The notes below the pieces were generated by a model. The model saw only the letters and a list, made by a program, of their open reading frames with translations, was not told the origin of the DNA and ran no database searches. From assembly GCA_945882415.1 (NCBI GenBank), contig CAMCWC010000011.1, forward strand, positions 62,001-126,000: a stretch of 64,000 bases of DNA. Reading direction: 5' to 3'. Origin of the DNA: Chthonomonas calidirosea. Its GTDB lineage: Bacteria > Armatimonadota > Fimbriimonadia > Fimbriimonadales > Fimbriimonadaceae. This document shows, one piece after another, positions 25,841 through 35,150 of the stretch (its first letter is position 1; each line of letters begins with the position of its first letter). The position numbers were made by a program, and so were the translations under genes.

Positions 25841-28393
25841 CTAGCTTGGCCAAGCGACCAGTTGCAGCTCGTGCGGCACCATGATGTCGGCATGGAACGG
25901 CACAACCCGAACCGTGTAGCCCTGGTGACCCAGAATGTCAGCCTGCGCTTCCCCACGGAAGACAAATTTGCCATCGGCCTCCTCGATGAACGATAGGTTC
26001 TCAACCCGAGTTTGAGTCAGATCGCGGTTCGGACCGACCTTTCCATGAACGACTTGCACTTGGACATCGGCCGGTCGGATCGAACCCAGTTCGACAACCG
26101 CCGTTATCTGGAATTCCGAGCCAATGCAATTGGTAGTACTCGCCGAATCTTGAATTGAAACGATCCGAACACTTCGCCAGTTATCCCGAACCCGGTCGCG
26201 CCAGGCAACCGCGGCTTGGCTTACCTCGAGACCCTCTTGCGCACGTCGAGAGTAGGCGTGCATCGCCGGGACGTAGAACTTCTCGGCGTAATCCCGCACC
26301 ATGCGAGCGGTGCTGAACTGCGGCGCAAGGCTCTTGATTGAGTTCTTGACCATCCGCACCCAGCCAACTGGAATCGCATTGTCGGAGCGCTGATAGAACA
26401 GCGGTGCGATCTCGTTTTCAAGCAAGAAGTACAGCGACCGGCTATCCAACCAGTCTTGGTGCCCCGCATCCTCCGATTGAGTTCGATCACCGATCGCCCA
26501 GCCAACCGTCGGGTCGTACCCTTCGTCCCACCAGCCATCTAGGACGCTGCAGTTGAGTCCGCCGTTTGGCACGACTTTCATGCCGCTCGTGCCACTCGCC
26601 TCGTACGGTCGTCGCGGGTTGTTGAGCCAAACGTCTACGCCTTGAACCAAGGCACGCGCTACCTTCATGTCGTAGTCCTCTAGGAAGACCATTCGCGACC
26701 GGCCTCCTTCGCTGTTAATGAACTTAACGAGGTCCTGAATGATGTGCTTTCCGCCGTCGTCGCGTGGGTGGGCCTTTCCGGAGATCACAAACTGCACGGG
26801 CCGCTCTGGGTGGAAGAGGAGCTGTTTGATCCGCTCACGGTCGCTCAGCATCAAACTTCCCCGCTTGTAAGTCGCGAAGCGTCGCGCAAAGCCAACGGTC
26901 AGCAGGCGAGGATCAAGAACCGAACCTTCCGCCCCAAACTCTGTCTTTTGCTGCCGCTGGGTGAGCCGCTTTCGAACAAACCGAACCAAGTCCACGCGGC
27001 CACTTTCAATCGCGAACCAAAGCTCTTCGTCCGGAATCTCGTCGACTCCCGCCCAAGCCTCGGGTACGTGCGGATATCGGCGCCAATCCGTGCCGAGATA
27101 GCCATCAAACATGATCGCCATCCGTCGGCTCACCCAGGTCATCGTATGGATGCCGTTCGTGATCCCCGAGACCGGCACTTCGTCATCTGGATAGTCCGGC
27201 CAGCGGGCGCTGAACATCGTGCGCGTCACCTGTGCGTGGAGCTGAGAAACGGCGTTCACGTGGTTTGCGGTTTCCATCGCGAGAACCGCCATGTTGAACG
27301 CCTCACCCTGATTCTCAGGATCGATTCGGCCGAGTCGAACGAACTCAGAGAACGATAGATTCGTGCTAGCGACCGTTGCCCCCATGTATCGCTCCAAAAG
27401 CTCGGGGCGGAACAGGTCAAAGCCCGCAGGAACGGGCGTATGGGTGGTGAAGACGTTGCTGCCAACGATCGCATGCCGAGCAAGTCGGAAGTCCGTGTTG
27501 TGCTGCTCCATGAACTGCCGAATGCGTTCGACGCTCAAGAAAGCCGCGTGCCCCTCGTTCATGTGGCAAACCGTTGGGTGAATGCCCAGCGCCTGGAGCG
27601 CTCTCATGCCACCAATGCCAAGAATCATTTCTTGGCGAATGCGCATCTCTTCGTCGCCCGAGTACAGCGAGTCGGTAATCCCTTGATCGGCCGGCGCGTT
27701 TTCCAGCACGTTCGAGTCCATCAAGTAGAGCGGAACGCGGCCCACATCGGCGCGCCAGATCTGGCAGGTAACAATCCGGTCCGGGAACTCAACCTCAACT
27801 CGCATCGGGTCGCCGTTTTCATGCCGCATCAAGGTCAGCGGCATTTGATAAAAGTCGTATTCGGGATAGACCTCTTGTTGCCATCCATCCAAGGTCAGCC
27901 GTTGTCGGAAGTAGCCGCGGTTGTACAGCAGTCCAACTCCAACCAGTGGAAGGCCAAGGTCACTAGCTGCCTTTAGGTGATCACCTGCAAGCACACCGAG
28001 GCCGCCCGAATAGATGGGCAAACCTTCAGTGAGTCCAAACTCGAAGCAGAAGTACGCGACCTGATTCTTCTCGCGCAAACCCGGATAGTTCTGGTCGAAC
28101 CAGGTCTCCTGGGTCATGTACGAGTTCAGATTCTCCGCGCACTCGTTCAGTCGCTCTAGGAAGGCCGTGTCATTTGCGAGCGAATGTACGCGTTCAGCCG
28201 GCAACGAGTTGATAAATGAAATCGGATTGTGTTCCGAGCCATCCCATCTCGCTTTATCGATCGTTCTGAACAAATCGCGGGTTCCATGATCCCAGGTCCA
28301 CCTAAAGTTGGACGCAATCTGCTTCAGCTGGGCTAACGATGATGGCAAGTCCGCCACCACCTCAAAGGAACGAGTGAATTTTGGATACTTCAT
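25841..28393 (-). CDS. glgP: Alpha-glucan phosphorylase (GT35)
   Basis: 850 residues. Releases glucose-1-phosphate from glycogen or maltodextrins. The PLP Lys lies in 'ASGTSGMKVVPNGGLNCSVLDGWWDEGYD'. Other family landmarks are 'YFCFEFGLTEGLPIYSGGLGVLAGDHLKAASDLGLPLVGVGLLY', 'CHMNEGHAAFLSVERIR' and 'NVFTTHTPVPAGFD'. This is the shorter 'alpha-glucan family phosphorylase' type with an N-terminal helical domain rather than the E. coli MalP type. A TACAAT box lies 32 nt upstream. Confidence 0.9.
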   Translation of the reverse strand: MKYPKFTRSFEVVADLPSSLAQLKQIASNFRWTWDHGTRDLFRTIDKARWDGSEHNPISFINSLPAERVHSLANDTAFLERLNECAENLNSYMTQETWFDQNYPGLREKNQVAYFCFEFGLTEGLPIYSGGLGVLAGDHLKAASDLGLPLVGVGLLYNRGYFRQRLTLDGWQQEVYPEYDFYQMPLTLMRHENGDPMRVEVEFPDRIVTCQIWRADVGRVPLYLMDSNVLENAPADQGITDSLYSGDEEMRIRQEMILGIGGMRALQALGIHPTVCHMNEGHAAFLSVERIRQFMEQHNTDFRLARHAIVGSNVFTTHTPVPAGFDLFRPELLERYMGATVASTNLSFSEFVRLGRIDPENQGEAFNMAVLAMETANHVNAVSQLHAQVTRTMFSARWPDYPDDEVPVSGITNGIHTMTWVSRRMAIMFDGYLGTDWRRYPHVPEAWAGVDEIPDEELWFAIESGRVDLVRFVRKRLTQRQQKTEFGAEGSVLDPRLLTVGFARRFATYKRGSLMLSDRERIKQLLFHPERPVQFVISGKAHPRDDGGKHIIQDLVKFINSEGGRSRMVFLEDYDMKVARALVQGVDVWLNNPRRPYEASGTSGMKVVPNGGLNCSVLDGWWDEGYDPTVGWAIGDRTQSEDAGHQDWLDSRSLYFLLENEIAPLFYQRSDNAIPVGWVRMVKNSIKSLAPQFSTARMVRDYAEKFYVPAMHAYSRRAQEGLEVSQAAVAWRDRVRDNWRSVRIVSIQDSASTTNCIGSEFQITAVVELGSIRPADVQVQVVHGKVGPNRDLTQTRVENLSFIEEADGKFVFRGEAQADILGHQGYTVRVVPFHADIMVPHELQLVAWPS

Positions 28394-28425
28394 GACTTCG
28401 CTCGCGGCGGCGCTGCCGAGCCGTC

Positions 28426-28431
28426 ATTGTA
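28426..28431 (-). promoter_or_regulatory. -10 box of glgP
   Basis: TACAAT on the reverse strand, 32 nt before the ATG, predicting a leader of about 25 nt. The divergent etfB gene has only a weak CATATT-like box. Confidence 0.45.
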
Positions 28432-28482
28432 CGGCATGACAGGTACGATCTTAATCATATTTAGTCACCACGACGAAGTGCT

Positions 28483-29220
28483 ATGCGAATCCTAATCCCA
28501 ATCAAGCGCGTGGTTGATCCCTACGCAAAAGTCCGCGCTCTGCCTTCCGGCGAAGGGCTCGATACTGCCGGACTCAAATTTGAGATCAATCCTTTTGACG
28601 AAATCGCCCTCGAAGAAGCCGTGCGAATGAAAGAGCGCGGCGAGGCCACCGAGCTCATCGCCATCACCATTGGCGGTTCTGAGTGCGAAGAACAGCTTCG
28701 CAAGTCGCTTGCCATTGGCGCGGATAAGGCAATCCTGGTCGAGACGACCTCTGCCCTCGACCCAAGCGCCGTATCGACCGAACTCGCCGCATGGGCAAAA
28801 GAACTTCAGCCCGACCTGATCTTGATGGGTAAGCAAGGCACCGAGAACGACGAGAACCAGACCGGCCAACGCCTCGCAGCAAAACTCGACTGGCCCCAAG
28901 CCACGTTCGCGAGCAAAATTGAGAAGCTTGCTTCCGGATTCCAAGTCACGCGAGAAACCGATCTCGGCGAGGAAGTCGTGGAGGTCGCCCAACCCGCGGT
29001 AATCACCGTGGATCTGCGCCTCAACGAGCCACGCTACATCGCGCTTCCCGGCATCATCAAGGCCCGCTCGAAACCGCTTGAGCGAGCAACGCCCAAGACC
29101 GCTCTGACCGTTAAGGTCAAGACCCGATCCTACGCTAACCCACCCGCCCGAGGAGCCGGAATTCGCGTCAATTCCGTGGATGAGCTTGTCGCCGCGATCG
29201 CGGCCAAAGGAGTGCTATGA
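28483..29220 (+). CDS. etfB: Electron transfer flavoprotein beta subunit
   Basis: 245 residues. Binds AMP and forms the ETF heterodimer with EtfA, carrying electrons from acyl-CoA and related dehydrogenases to the quinone pool. Signature: 'MRILIPIKRVVDPYAKVR', 'NPFDEIALEEAVRMKE', 'LILMGKQGTENDENQTGQRLAAKLDWPQATF' and 'TVDLRLNEPRYIALPGIIKARSKP'. It is the housekeeping, non-bifurcating type by length. etfA follows with an ATGA overlap. Confidence 0.93.
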   Translation: MRILIPIKRVVDPYAKVRALPSGEGLDTAGLKFEINPFDEIALEEAVRMKERGEATELIAITIGGSECEEQLRKSLAIGADKAILVETTSALDPSAVSTELAAWAKELQPDLILMGKQGTENDENQTGQRLAAKLDWPQATFASKIEKLASGFQVTRETDLGEEVVEVAQPAVITVDLRLNEPRYIALPGIIKARSKPLERATPKTALTVKVKTRSYANPPARGAGIRVNSVDELVAAIAAKGVL

Positions 29221-30107
29221 GTCGCTTACTACTGATTGCGTTCGACGAATCCGATCTGAACTCCTGCGGAGGATTCGCCACCGCTTTAGGCCTCCCGTAC
29301 GACGCGCTATTGCTATCTGGGAACTCGACCGTTGGAGGAGAGAAAATCTTCCAAGCCGGACTTACGGCGATCCCGACCGCAGACACCGTGGCCGGACTAC
29401 TCGCGGTGTTTGTCCACACCTACTCTCACGTCGCGTTCGTGAGCTCGATGCGCTCGAAGGATTTGGCCGCTCGAATTGCGGGGATTCTGGACGCAGCAAT
29501 GATTACTGACGCGATCGGGATCGAATCCCCCACGACATTCCTGCGCCCCATGGTCGCAGGCGCGGTCATCGCTACGGTGGATGCCGAGCCTCCAGTGTTC
29601 ATCACCTTCCGCCCGTCCAACTTTGCCCCGGCCGAACTCACGGCAGGAACTGTTGTGCCGATGGGCATAGAACCTGCCCCAGGCAGCAAAGTCGTCAAAG
29701 CCTCGGCCAAAACGGCCGGAAGACCTGACCTTAGCCAGGCCAAAATCATCGTCAGCGGAGGCAAGCCCCTGAAGGATGCTGCGACCTTCGAAACTGTGCT
29801 CGGTGGCCTCGCAGATGCCCTTGGCGGTGCCGTCGGCGCAACCCGCGCTGCTGTGGACACCGGTATTGCTCCTAACGAACTGCAGGTCGGACAAACCGGA
29901 AAGATAGTTGCCCCGAACCTGTACATCGCTGCCGGAATCTCTGGATCAACCCAGCACATGGCGGGCATCAAGGACAGCAAAGTGATCGTCGCCATTAACA
30001 AAGATGGCGATGCGCCCATCTTCGAAGTCGCCGATATCGGCATCGTTGCGGACCTGTTCGACGTTCTCCCGCAACTGCAAGCCAAGCTGCCAGGAGCACG
30101 AAGTTAG
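29217..30107 (+). CDS. etfA: Electron transfer flavoprotein alpha subunit
   Basis: 296 residues. The C-terminal FAD domain has 'GGAVGATRAAVDTGIAPNELQVGQTGKIVAPNLYIAAGISGSTQHMAGI' and 'VAINKDGDAPIFEVADIGIVADLFDVLPQL'. No ferredoxin extension at the N-terminus. No ETF:quinone oxidoreductase gene in the window. A weak 6-bp hairpin (GTTTCT/AGAAAC) follows the stop without T-run. Confidence 0.93.
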   Translation: MSRLLLIAFDESDLNSCGGFATALGLPYDALLLSGNSTVGGEKIFQAGLTAIPTADTVAGLLAVFVHTYSHVAFVSSMRSKDLAARIAGILDAAMITDAIGIESPTTFLRPMVAGAVIATVDAEPPVFITFRPSNFAPAELTAGTVVPMGIEPAPGSKVVKASAKTAGRPDLSQAKIIVSGGKPLKDAATFETVLGGLADALGGAVGATRAAVDTGIAPNELQVGQTGKIVAPNLYIAAGISGSTQHMAGIKDSKVIVAINKDGDAPIFEVADIGIVADLFDVLPQLQAKLPGARS

Positions 30108-30160
30108 TTTCTGGCGTAGAAACGGTTCGTCTTAACCTACATGAACGTCTGGAGTTTTCG

Positions 30161-31132
30161 TTGAGATCATTTTTAACTTTTGTTGTCTGGGTTGCGTGCG
30201 TCTTCGCCACCGCCCAAGTTGACGTGAACCGTGTCGTGATGACGGTCAACGGCGAGGAAGTCAAAGGCGCCGACTATTACCGCCGCATGGAGTTCCTCCC
30301 TGGAGTCGGCAAGCGTATGGGCGCGGGCTTCACCGAAGTGCCACCTGGACTCTTGACCATCGACCAAATGGTCACCGATATGCTCATTTTGCAACTGGCA
30401 AAGGAAAAGGGCGTCTACCCAAGCGACCTTGAAGTCACGTCAGAAATGGCCGACCGAAATCGAGACAATCCAGACCTTTTGGAAATCTGGAAAAGCTCCG
30501 GCCGGACGGAAGAAGAGCTCAAGAACACCATTCGGATCGAGATGGCGCAGTTCAAAATCGTGACCTTCGGTATCACCGTTACCGACCAAGAAATCGACCG
30601 CATCTACAAAGAGCGCGCGAGCGAGTTCCTCATCCCGAAGCAATACAAGCTCAGCGTCGTTGTTGTCGTGAGTGACGCCGAGAAAGCCGCCGTCGAGGAA
30701 GACCTTAAAGCTGGCAAACCGTTCGCCGAAGTCGCGAAGGCCCGGAGCCAAGACGTCAGCAAAGTCTCCGGCGGTCAGTACGGCACTGTTCCTGAAACCG
30801 CCCTCGGCACCGAAATTCGCACCGCGCTTTCGAAGACCAAGATCGGCGAGACCACGCCTTGGCTCAACACTTCGGCCAACGATGCTCCTGCCTTCGTCAA
30901 GTTCCGCGTAGACGACGTCACCGCTGAAAAGAAAGAAGAGCTCACCCCGCAGCTTCGAAAGCGCATTCGCCGAAACCGAATGTTGGATCTCGGCCGCGTC
31001 AAGAACGAAATCGGCAAAGAAATGGGTGCCATGCGCCGAAAAGCCAAGATCGACATCAAGCAGCCCGAACTGGCAAAGGCATACCAAAAGTTGATTGAGG
31101 CCTACCTAAGCCAGCCCAGCACTGGAGGCTAG
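30161..31132 (+). CDS. SurA/PrsA-like parvulin foldase
   Basis: 323 residues with a signal peptide (1-18). Residues 20-150 form the helical SurA_N-type chaperone region ('VNRVVMTVNGEEVKGADYYRRM'). Residues about 155-265 are a parvulin-like PPIase domain ('PKQYKLSVVVV', 'AKARSQDVSKVSGGQYGTVPETALG'). A C-terminal helical segment follows. It should help fold exported or outer-membrane proteins. The start is TTG at 30161, supported by GGAG 7 nt upstream and by the signal peptide. Confidence 0.8.
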   Translation: MRSFLTFVVWVACVFATAQVDVNRVVMTVNGEEVKGADYYRRMEFLPGVGKRMGAGFTEVPPGLLTIDQMVTDMLILQLAKEKGVYPSDLEVTSEMADRNRDNPDLLEIWKSSGRTEEELKNTIRIEMAQFKIVTFGITVTDQEIDRIYKERASEFLIPKQYKLSVVVVVSDAEKAAVEEDLKAGKPFAEVAKARSQDVSKVSGGQYGTVPETALGTEIRTALSKTKIGETTPWLNTSANDAPAFVKFRVDDVTAEKKEELTPQLRKRIRRNRMLDLGRVKNEIGKEMGAMRRKAKIDIKQPELAKAYQKLIEAYLSQPSTGG

Positions 31133-31138
31133 TTTCTT

Positions 31139-32065
31139 ATGATTCGGGTCGTTCGCCTTGTTCACGGCCAACGGCCCGATTTCGACCACGTCGCCGCAGT
31201 TTTCGCGGACACTGAGCAAACCCAAAGGCTCTTAAGCAACTTCGGAATCGAAGCGACGCTTGCGCCCGATGAACTTCCGAGTGGCTCAACATTAGTTCTG
31301 GGTCCGCCGAGTGCCCTGACTGAGCTGGTCGCGGTCGTCGATCGACTTCTCGGACCGGGTGGCTGCCCGTGGGATCAGGCTCAAACGCACGAGTCGCTCA
31401 AGCCCTATCTGGTTGAGGAAGCCTACGAAGTCCTAGACGCCATTGATCGGAGAGACGAAAACGATCTTAAAGAAGAGCTTGGCGACGTGTTGCTCCAGCC
31501 AGTTCTTCACGGCCAGATCTCAAGTTTTGCCGGTGGATTCTCAACCGAGGAAATCGCCCGGACCCTGGTCGAGAAGCTCATCCGGCGACACCCCCATGTT
31601 TTCGGCGATGCGGAAGCTCGTACGCCCGAGCAAGTGCTCGTCCGCTGGGACGCGATCAAGCGCCAAGAAAAGCCGGACTCCAGCATCTTAAACGGCATCC
31701 CCAAAGGCATGCCGGCCCTTATGAGGGCGCAGAAAGTTAGCAAGCGCGCCGCAAAAGCTGGCTTCGAGTGGCCCGATTTAGATGCCGTGCTCGACAAGGT
31801 CGTCGAAGAAATCGCTGAAATCCGCCGAGCCGAAACGCCCGAAGAACAATTTGCCGAGTTCGGCGACCTGCTGTTCACCCTCGTCAACGTTGCCCGCTGG
31901 CTCGGGATCGACTCCGAAGCAAGCCTGCGCACTATGGTGACGCGGTTCGAAGGGCGCTTCCGCGCCATGGAAGAAGCGACGACAAAGCCACTTCCAGAGC
32001 TGACCTTGGCCGAATGGGACGAACTTTGGGGCGCCGCGAAGGCAAAGACTGCGTCGGCTTCATAA
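31139..32065 (+). CDS. mazG: MazG nucleotide pyrophosphohydrolase
   Basis: 308 residues. Hydrolyses NTPs or dNTPs to NMP and PPi. Two MazG units: the first starts at 'LLGPGGCPWDQAQTHESLKPYLVEEAYEVLDAI' and 'DLKEELGDVLLQ', the second has 'VVEEIAEIRRAETPEEQFAEFGDLLFTLVNVARWL'. About 65 extra N-terminal residues resemble no family I can name; some MazG proteins carry an N-terminal methylase-like domain, here too short. Its stop codon lies inside the parA -10 box. Confidence 0.9.
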   Translation: MIRVVRLVHGQRPDFDHVAAVFADTEQTQRLLSNFGIEATLAPDELPSGSTLVLGPPSALTELVAVVDRLLGPGGCPWDQAQTHESLKPYLVEEAYEVLDAIDRRDENDLKEELGDVLLQPVLHGQISSFAGGFSTEEIARTLVEKLIRRHPHVFGDAEARTPEQVLVRWDAIKRQEKPDSSILNGIPKGMPALMRAQKVSKRAAKAGFEWPDLDAVLDKVVEEIAEIRRAETPEEQFAEFGDLLFTLVNVARWLGIDSEASLRTMVTRFEGRFRAMEEATTKPLPELTLAEWDELWGAAKAKTASAS

Positions 32066-32066
32066 T
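32061..32066 (+). promoter_or_regulatory. -10 box of parA, contains the mazG stop
   Basis: CATAAT, 6 nt before the parA GTG at 32073. The TAA at 32063-32065 is the mazG stop codon. Confidence 0.6.
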
Positions 32067-32072
32067 GTAACG

Positions 32073-32846
32073 GTGCCGATTTGGGGAATTGTTAATCAGA
32101 AGGGCGGAGTCGGCAAAACCACGACGGCGGTGAACTTTGCCGCGGCACTGGCGGCAAAAGGGAAAAAGACTCTCATTATCGACTGCGACCCACAAGGCAA
32201 CGCCACCACCGGCGTGGGCATCGACAAGTCGCAAACTAAGGCAACCTTGTTCGATGTGATCGTGGACGGAGTCGACGGAACCGAGAATGCTGAGGTCCTT
32301 CAAAACTCGCTCCATCAAGTCTCAGACAACCTTTGGATCATCCCTTCAAACATCGATCTTGCCGGGGCCGAATCAGTCCTCCTCAACGCGGTCGGTAAAG
32401 AGCAAATCTTGGCCGAAGCCGTTCAAAACCTTGCGGCCGATTTCGACTGGATCCTCATCGACAGCCCACCGAGCTTAGGACTCCTCACCGTCAACATTCT
32501 CGCCGCGTCGGACGGCCTGATCGTTCCCCTCCAGTGCGAGTTCTACGCCCTCGAAGGCCTAAGCCAGCTTCTGAAAACGGTTGACCTCGTCAAGCGCCGA
32601 ATCAATCCGCGAGTCTCGATTGAGCTCGTTTTGCTGACGATGTACGACCCCCGAAACCGGCTGACCCAACAAGTGGAAGAGGAAGTGCGAGGCTACTTTG
32701 GCGAGAAGGTGAGTACCGTCGTGATTCCGCGAAACGTTCGGCTGAGCGAAGCCCCAAGCCACGGCGAATCGGCGGTGGTAAGGTATCCATCCTCAAAAGG
32801 CGCTGAAGCGTACGTCGCCTTGGCCGACGAGGTGTTAGCACGATGA
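32073..32846 (+). CDS. parA: Chromosome-partitioning ATPase ParA/Soj
   Basis: 257 residues. Deviant Walker A motif 'KGGVGKTTTAVNFAAALA' starts near residue 10, followed by 'LIIDCDPQGNATTGVGI' and 'DWILIDSPPSLGLLTVN'. It lacks the N-terminal HTH of plasmid ParA, so it is the chromosomal Soj type. With ParB it segregates the origin region. GTG start; parB overlaps by ATGA. Confidence 0.93.
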   Translation: MPIWGIVNQKGGVGKTTTAVNFAAALAAKGKKTLIIDCDPQGNATTGVGIDKSQTKATLFDVIVDGVDGTENAEVLQNSLHQVSDNLWIIPSNIDLAGAESVLLNAVGKEQILAEAVQNLAADFDWILIDSPPSLGLLTVNILAASDGLIVPLQCEFYALEGLSQLLKTVDLVKRRINPRVSIELVLLTMYDPRNRLTQQVEEEVRGYFGEKVSTVVIPRNVRLSEAPSHGESAVVRYPSSKGAEAYVALADEVLAR

Positions 32847-33682
32847 GAAAAGCACTTGGACGAGGACTCTCCCAACTGATCGCCGAGCAGTTCGACAGCA
32901 CCCTCAGCGAAGTTAACGTCAACTCGATTTCCCCCAATGCCCGGCAGCCGCGAAAAGAGTTCAATCCAGATGCGCTGGACGATCTGGCCAGTTCGATTCG
33001 GCTACATGGCATTCTGCAGCCGCTATTAGTGCGCCCCGTCTCGGAAGGCAAGTACGAACTCATTGCGGGCGAACGCCGACTCCGCGCCGCGAAGCTGGCC
33101 GGGCTCAGCACCGTACCGGTCGTCATCCGCTCAACCGCGTCCCAATCTTCCCTAGAACTTGCGCTTATCGAAAACGTTCAGCGCGAAGACATCTCCGCGA
33201 TTGAGTGCGGCCTGGCCTACATGCAGCTCATCGAAGAGTTCGGCCTCACCCAAGAGCAGGTAGCTGCCCGAGTTGGAAAGAGCCGAGCCGGCGTCGCCAA
33301 CGCAATGCGCCTGCTCCGCCTGCCGCAACTGGTCCAAGATTCCGTTCAGAACGGACTACTCAGCGAGGGACACGCGCGTGCCCTCCTTGCCCTTCCAAAC
33401 GAAGACCGAATTTTGGAAGTCTTCTACCGCATCGTCGACGAGGGCCTGAGCGTTCGAGACGTTGAGCGGCTGGTTAAGCCGGAAAAAGGCAAGAAACCGG
33501 CAACAAAGGAAACGTCAACTCCCCACCAGTCGCAAGATCAGGCCCTAGAAACTGCCCTTCGAGAACACTTCATGTCTCCGGTCAACGTCCGCCGAGACAG
33601 CCGCGGCGGAAAGATTAGCATCGACTTCTACTCCGAAGAAGACCTTATGCGGATCATCGACATCCTCAGAATCCAACTATGA
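32843..33682 (+). CDS. parB: Chromosome-partitioning protein ParB/Spo0J
   Basis: 279 residues. The N-terminal CTPase/ParB domain has 'NARQPRKEF', 'GILQPLLVRP', 'YELIAGERRLRAAKLAG' and 'LIENVQREDISAIE'. A HTH follows ('LTQEQVAARVGKSRAGVANAMRLLRLP') and a C-terminal dimerisation region closes the protein. It spreads from parS sites and stimulates ParA. I found no classic parS 16-mer around the operon. The next gene overlaps by ATGA. Confidence 0.93.
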   Translation: MRKALGRGLSQLIAEQFDSTLSEVNVNSISPNARQPRKEFNPDALDDLASSIRLHGILQPLLVRPVSEGKYELIAGERRLRAAKLAGLSTVPVVIRSTASQSSLELALIENVQREDISAIECGLAYMQLIEEFGLTQEQVAARVGKSRAGVANAMRLLRLPQLVQDSVQNGLLSEGHARALLALPNEDRILEVFYRIVDEGLSVRDVERLVKPEKGKKPATKETSTPHQSQDQALETALREHFMSPVNVRRDSRGGKISIDFYSEEDLMRIIDILRIQL

Positions 33683-34290
33683 GCTTTCAGATTCGGTTGG
33701 CCCAAATGGAGGACATCGCGGGCGTCGTCGCGTTACAGCAAAAGGCGTTTCCGCCCCCGTTCGACCCCGAACTGCACTGGGATCCAGAGCACATCGAAGC
33801 CCACATCCGGGTGTTCCCGCTTGGCCAGTGGGTCGCCGTAAGCCACGATGGCACCGTCATTGGTTCTTGCAGCAACACTTTGATCAGTGAAGAGCGCTGG
33901 AACCTTCATGCCCCTTGGTATCGCACCGTAGGCGGCCCCAGCCTAGAAGGGATCGAACTCAATGGCAACACGCTTTACGGCCTCGATATCAGCGTGGATC
34001 CCGATTTTCGGCGCCAAGGTGTCGGCCGGTCTTTCTATGAGGCCCGGTTCGAGTACGTCCGCACCCACCAACTAACTCGCTATGGCACGGCGTGTAGAAT
34101 TCCCGGATTCGTAGAAAGCGGAGAAACGTCGGCCGAGAACTATGTTCAAAATGTGGTCACTGCAGAGATGACCGACCGAACTCTAACTCCGCTCTTGCGA
34201 TATGGCCTGACGTGCCTTGGGGTGATTGAAAACTATATGCCGGACCCTGAATCTTTGAATCACGCGGCGCTTTTGGAGTGGAAGCCCTGA
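33679..34290 (+). CDS. GNAT acetyltransferase
   Basis: 203 residues. GNAT fold with the acetyl-CoA loop 'VDPDFRRQGVGRSFYEARFEYV' and a preceding strand 'LYGLDISV'. The N-terminus 'SFQIRLAQMEDIAGVVALQQKAFPP' is normal for the family. Together with the overlapping nitrilase-like gene it matches the two-domain GNAT-amidohydrolase proteins such as B. subtilis YhcX, here split into two reading frames with a 13-nt overlap. The substrate is unknown. First four nt overlap parB. Confidence 0.85.
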   Translation: MSFQIRLAQMEDIAGVVALQQKAFPPPFDPELHWDPEHIEAHIRVFPLGQWVAVSHDGTVIGSCSNTLISEERWNLHAPWYRTVGGPSLEGIELNGNTLYGLDISVDPDFRRQGVGRSFYEARFEYVRTHQLTRYGTACRIPGFVESGETSAENYVQNVVTAEMTDRTLTPLLRYGLTCLGVIENYMPDPESLNHAALLEWKP

Positions 34291-35150
34291 ATATCCGAGT
34301 AGCAAGCGTTGCCTGGAAGCTTCGCACGATTCGAAGTGACGGCGACTATTTCGGTCACCTGCACGACCTCATTAGCTTCGCTCACGGCGAGGGAGCCCAG
34401 GTCGTGGTTTTGCCAGAGTTGCACGTCCTTGAGCTTCTGTCAATCGAGCGGAACCTCCAGGAGCATCAGAGCCCCGACTATCTGGTTCAGTACGCCGAAG
34501 CCCTCGAGCAGTGGCTCGAGCGAATCTCGACCTCAAGCGGAATGACCATCATCGGCGGTTCTCACTTCAAGAAAAGCGGCGACGAGATTAAGAATGTTTG
34601 CGCCATCGCGCGACCAAACTCCAGGGTGATTTTCGCCGAGAAAAACAACCTCACCCGGTACGAACGCGAAGTCTGGAAGATCGCTCCCGGCGAGGGTCTC
34701 ACGACCTTCGATCCTGGAATTGGGATCAACGTTTGCTATGACTCCGAATTTCCAGAGGCGGGCCGAGCGCTAGCCGAAGCGGGTTGCCAAATCCTCGCGG
34801 TTCCGGCTTGGACGGAAACCGTCCGCGGCTACCAGCGGGTGCGCTGGAGCTGTCAAGCCCGCGCGATTGAGAATCAGATCTTCGTGGTCCATGCCTCACT
34901 CGTCGGCGGTTTCGGATACGAGCCGGTCCCGGAAAGCTACGGAAACAGCTCGATCATTGCCCCGAGTGTCGAGCCATTTCGAGAGGAAGCGATCCTCCGC
35001 GAATCTGAGATGAACGAAGAAGGCGTGGTGGTGACGGACCTCAACTTGGAAGCCCTCATGGAGGCCCGCCAGCATGGCGAAGTTCAAAACTGGACCGACC
35101 GCCATTCGGGCCGTTGGGACGTGACGCACGCCCCAACGGAATCGGCTTAG
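34278..35150 (+). CDS. Carbon-nitrogen hydrolase (nitrilase-like)
   Basis: 290 residues. The catalytic Glu-Lys-Cys triad is visible: Glu in 'VVVLPELHVLEL', Lys in 'FAEKNNLTRYE' and Cys in 'GINVCYDSEFPEAGRAL'. It should hydrolyse or transfer an amide; the group is that of YhcX-type and beta-ureidopropionase-like amidases. The GTG start overlaps the GNAT gene by 13 nt. The stop interlocks with the convergent peptidase gene (TTAG). Confidence 0.88.
   Translation: MEALNIRVASVAWKLRTIRSDGDYFGHLHDLISFAHGEGAQVVVLPELHVLELLSIERNLQEHQSPDYLVQYAEALEQWLERISTSSGMTIIGGSHFKKSGDEIKNVCAIARPNSRVIFAEKNNLTRYEREVWKIAPGEGLTTFDPGIGINVCYDSEFPEAGRALAEAGCQILAVPAWTETVRGYQRVRWSCQARAIENQIFVVHASLVGGFGYEPVPESYGNSSIIAPSVEPFREEAILRESEMNEEGVVVTDLNLEALMEARQHGEVQNWTDRHSGRWDVTHAPTESA

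Noticed and set aside
31139-33682. parS site near parAB
   Set aside because: I looked for the TGTTTCACGTGAAACA-like palindrome around the operon and saw none. It may lie elsewhere in the genome.
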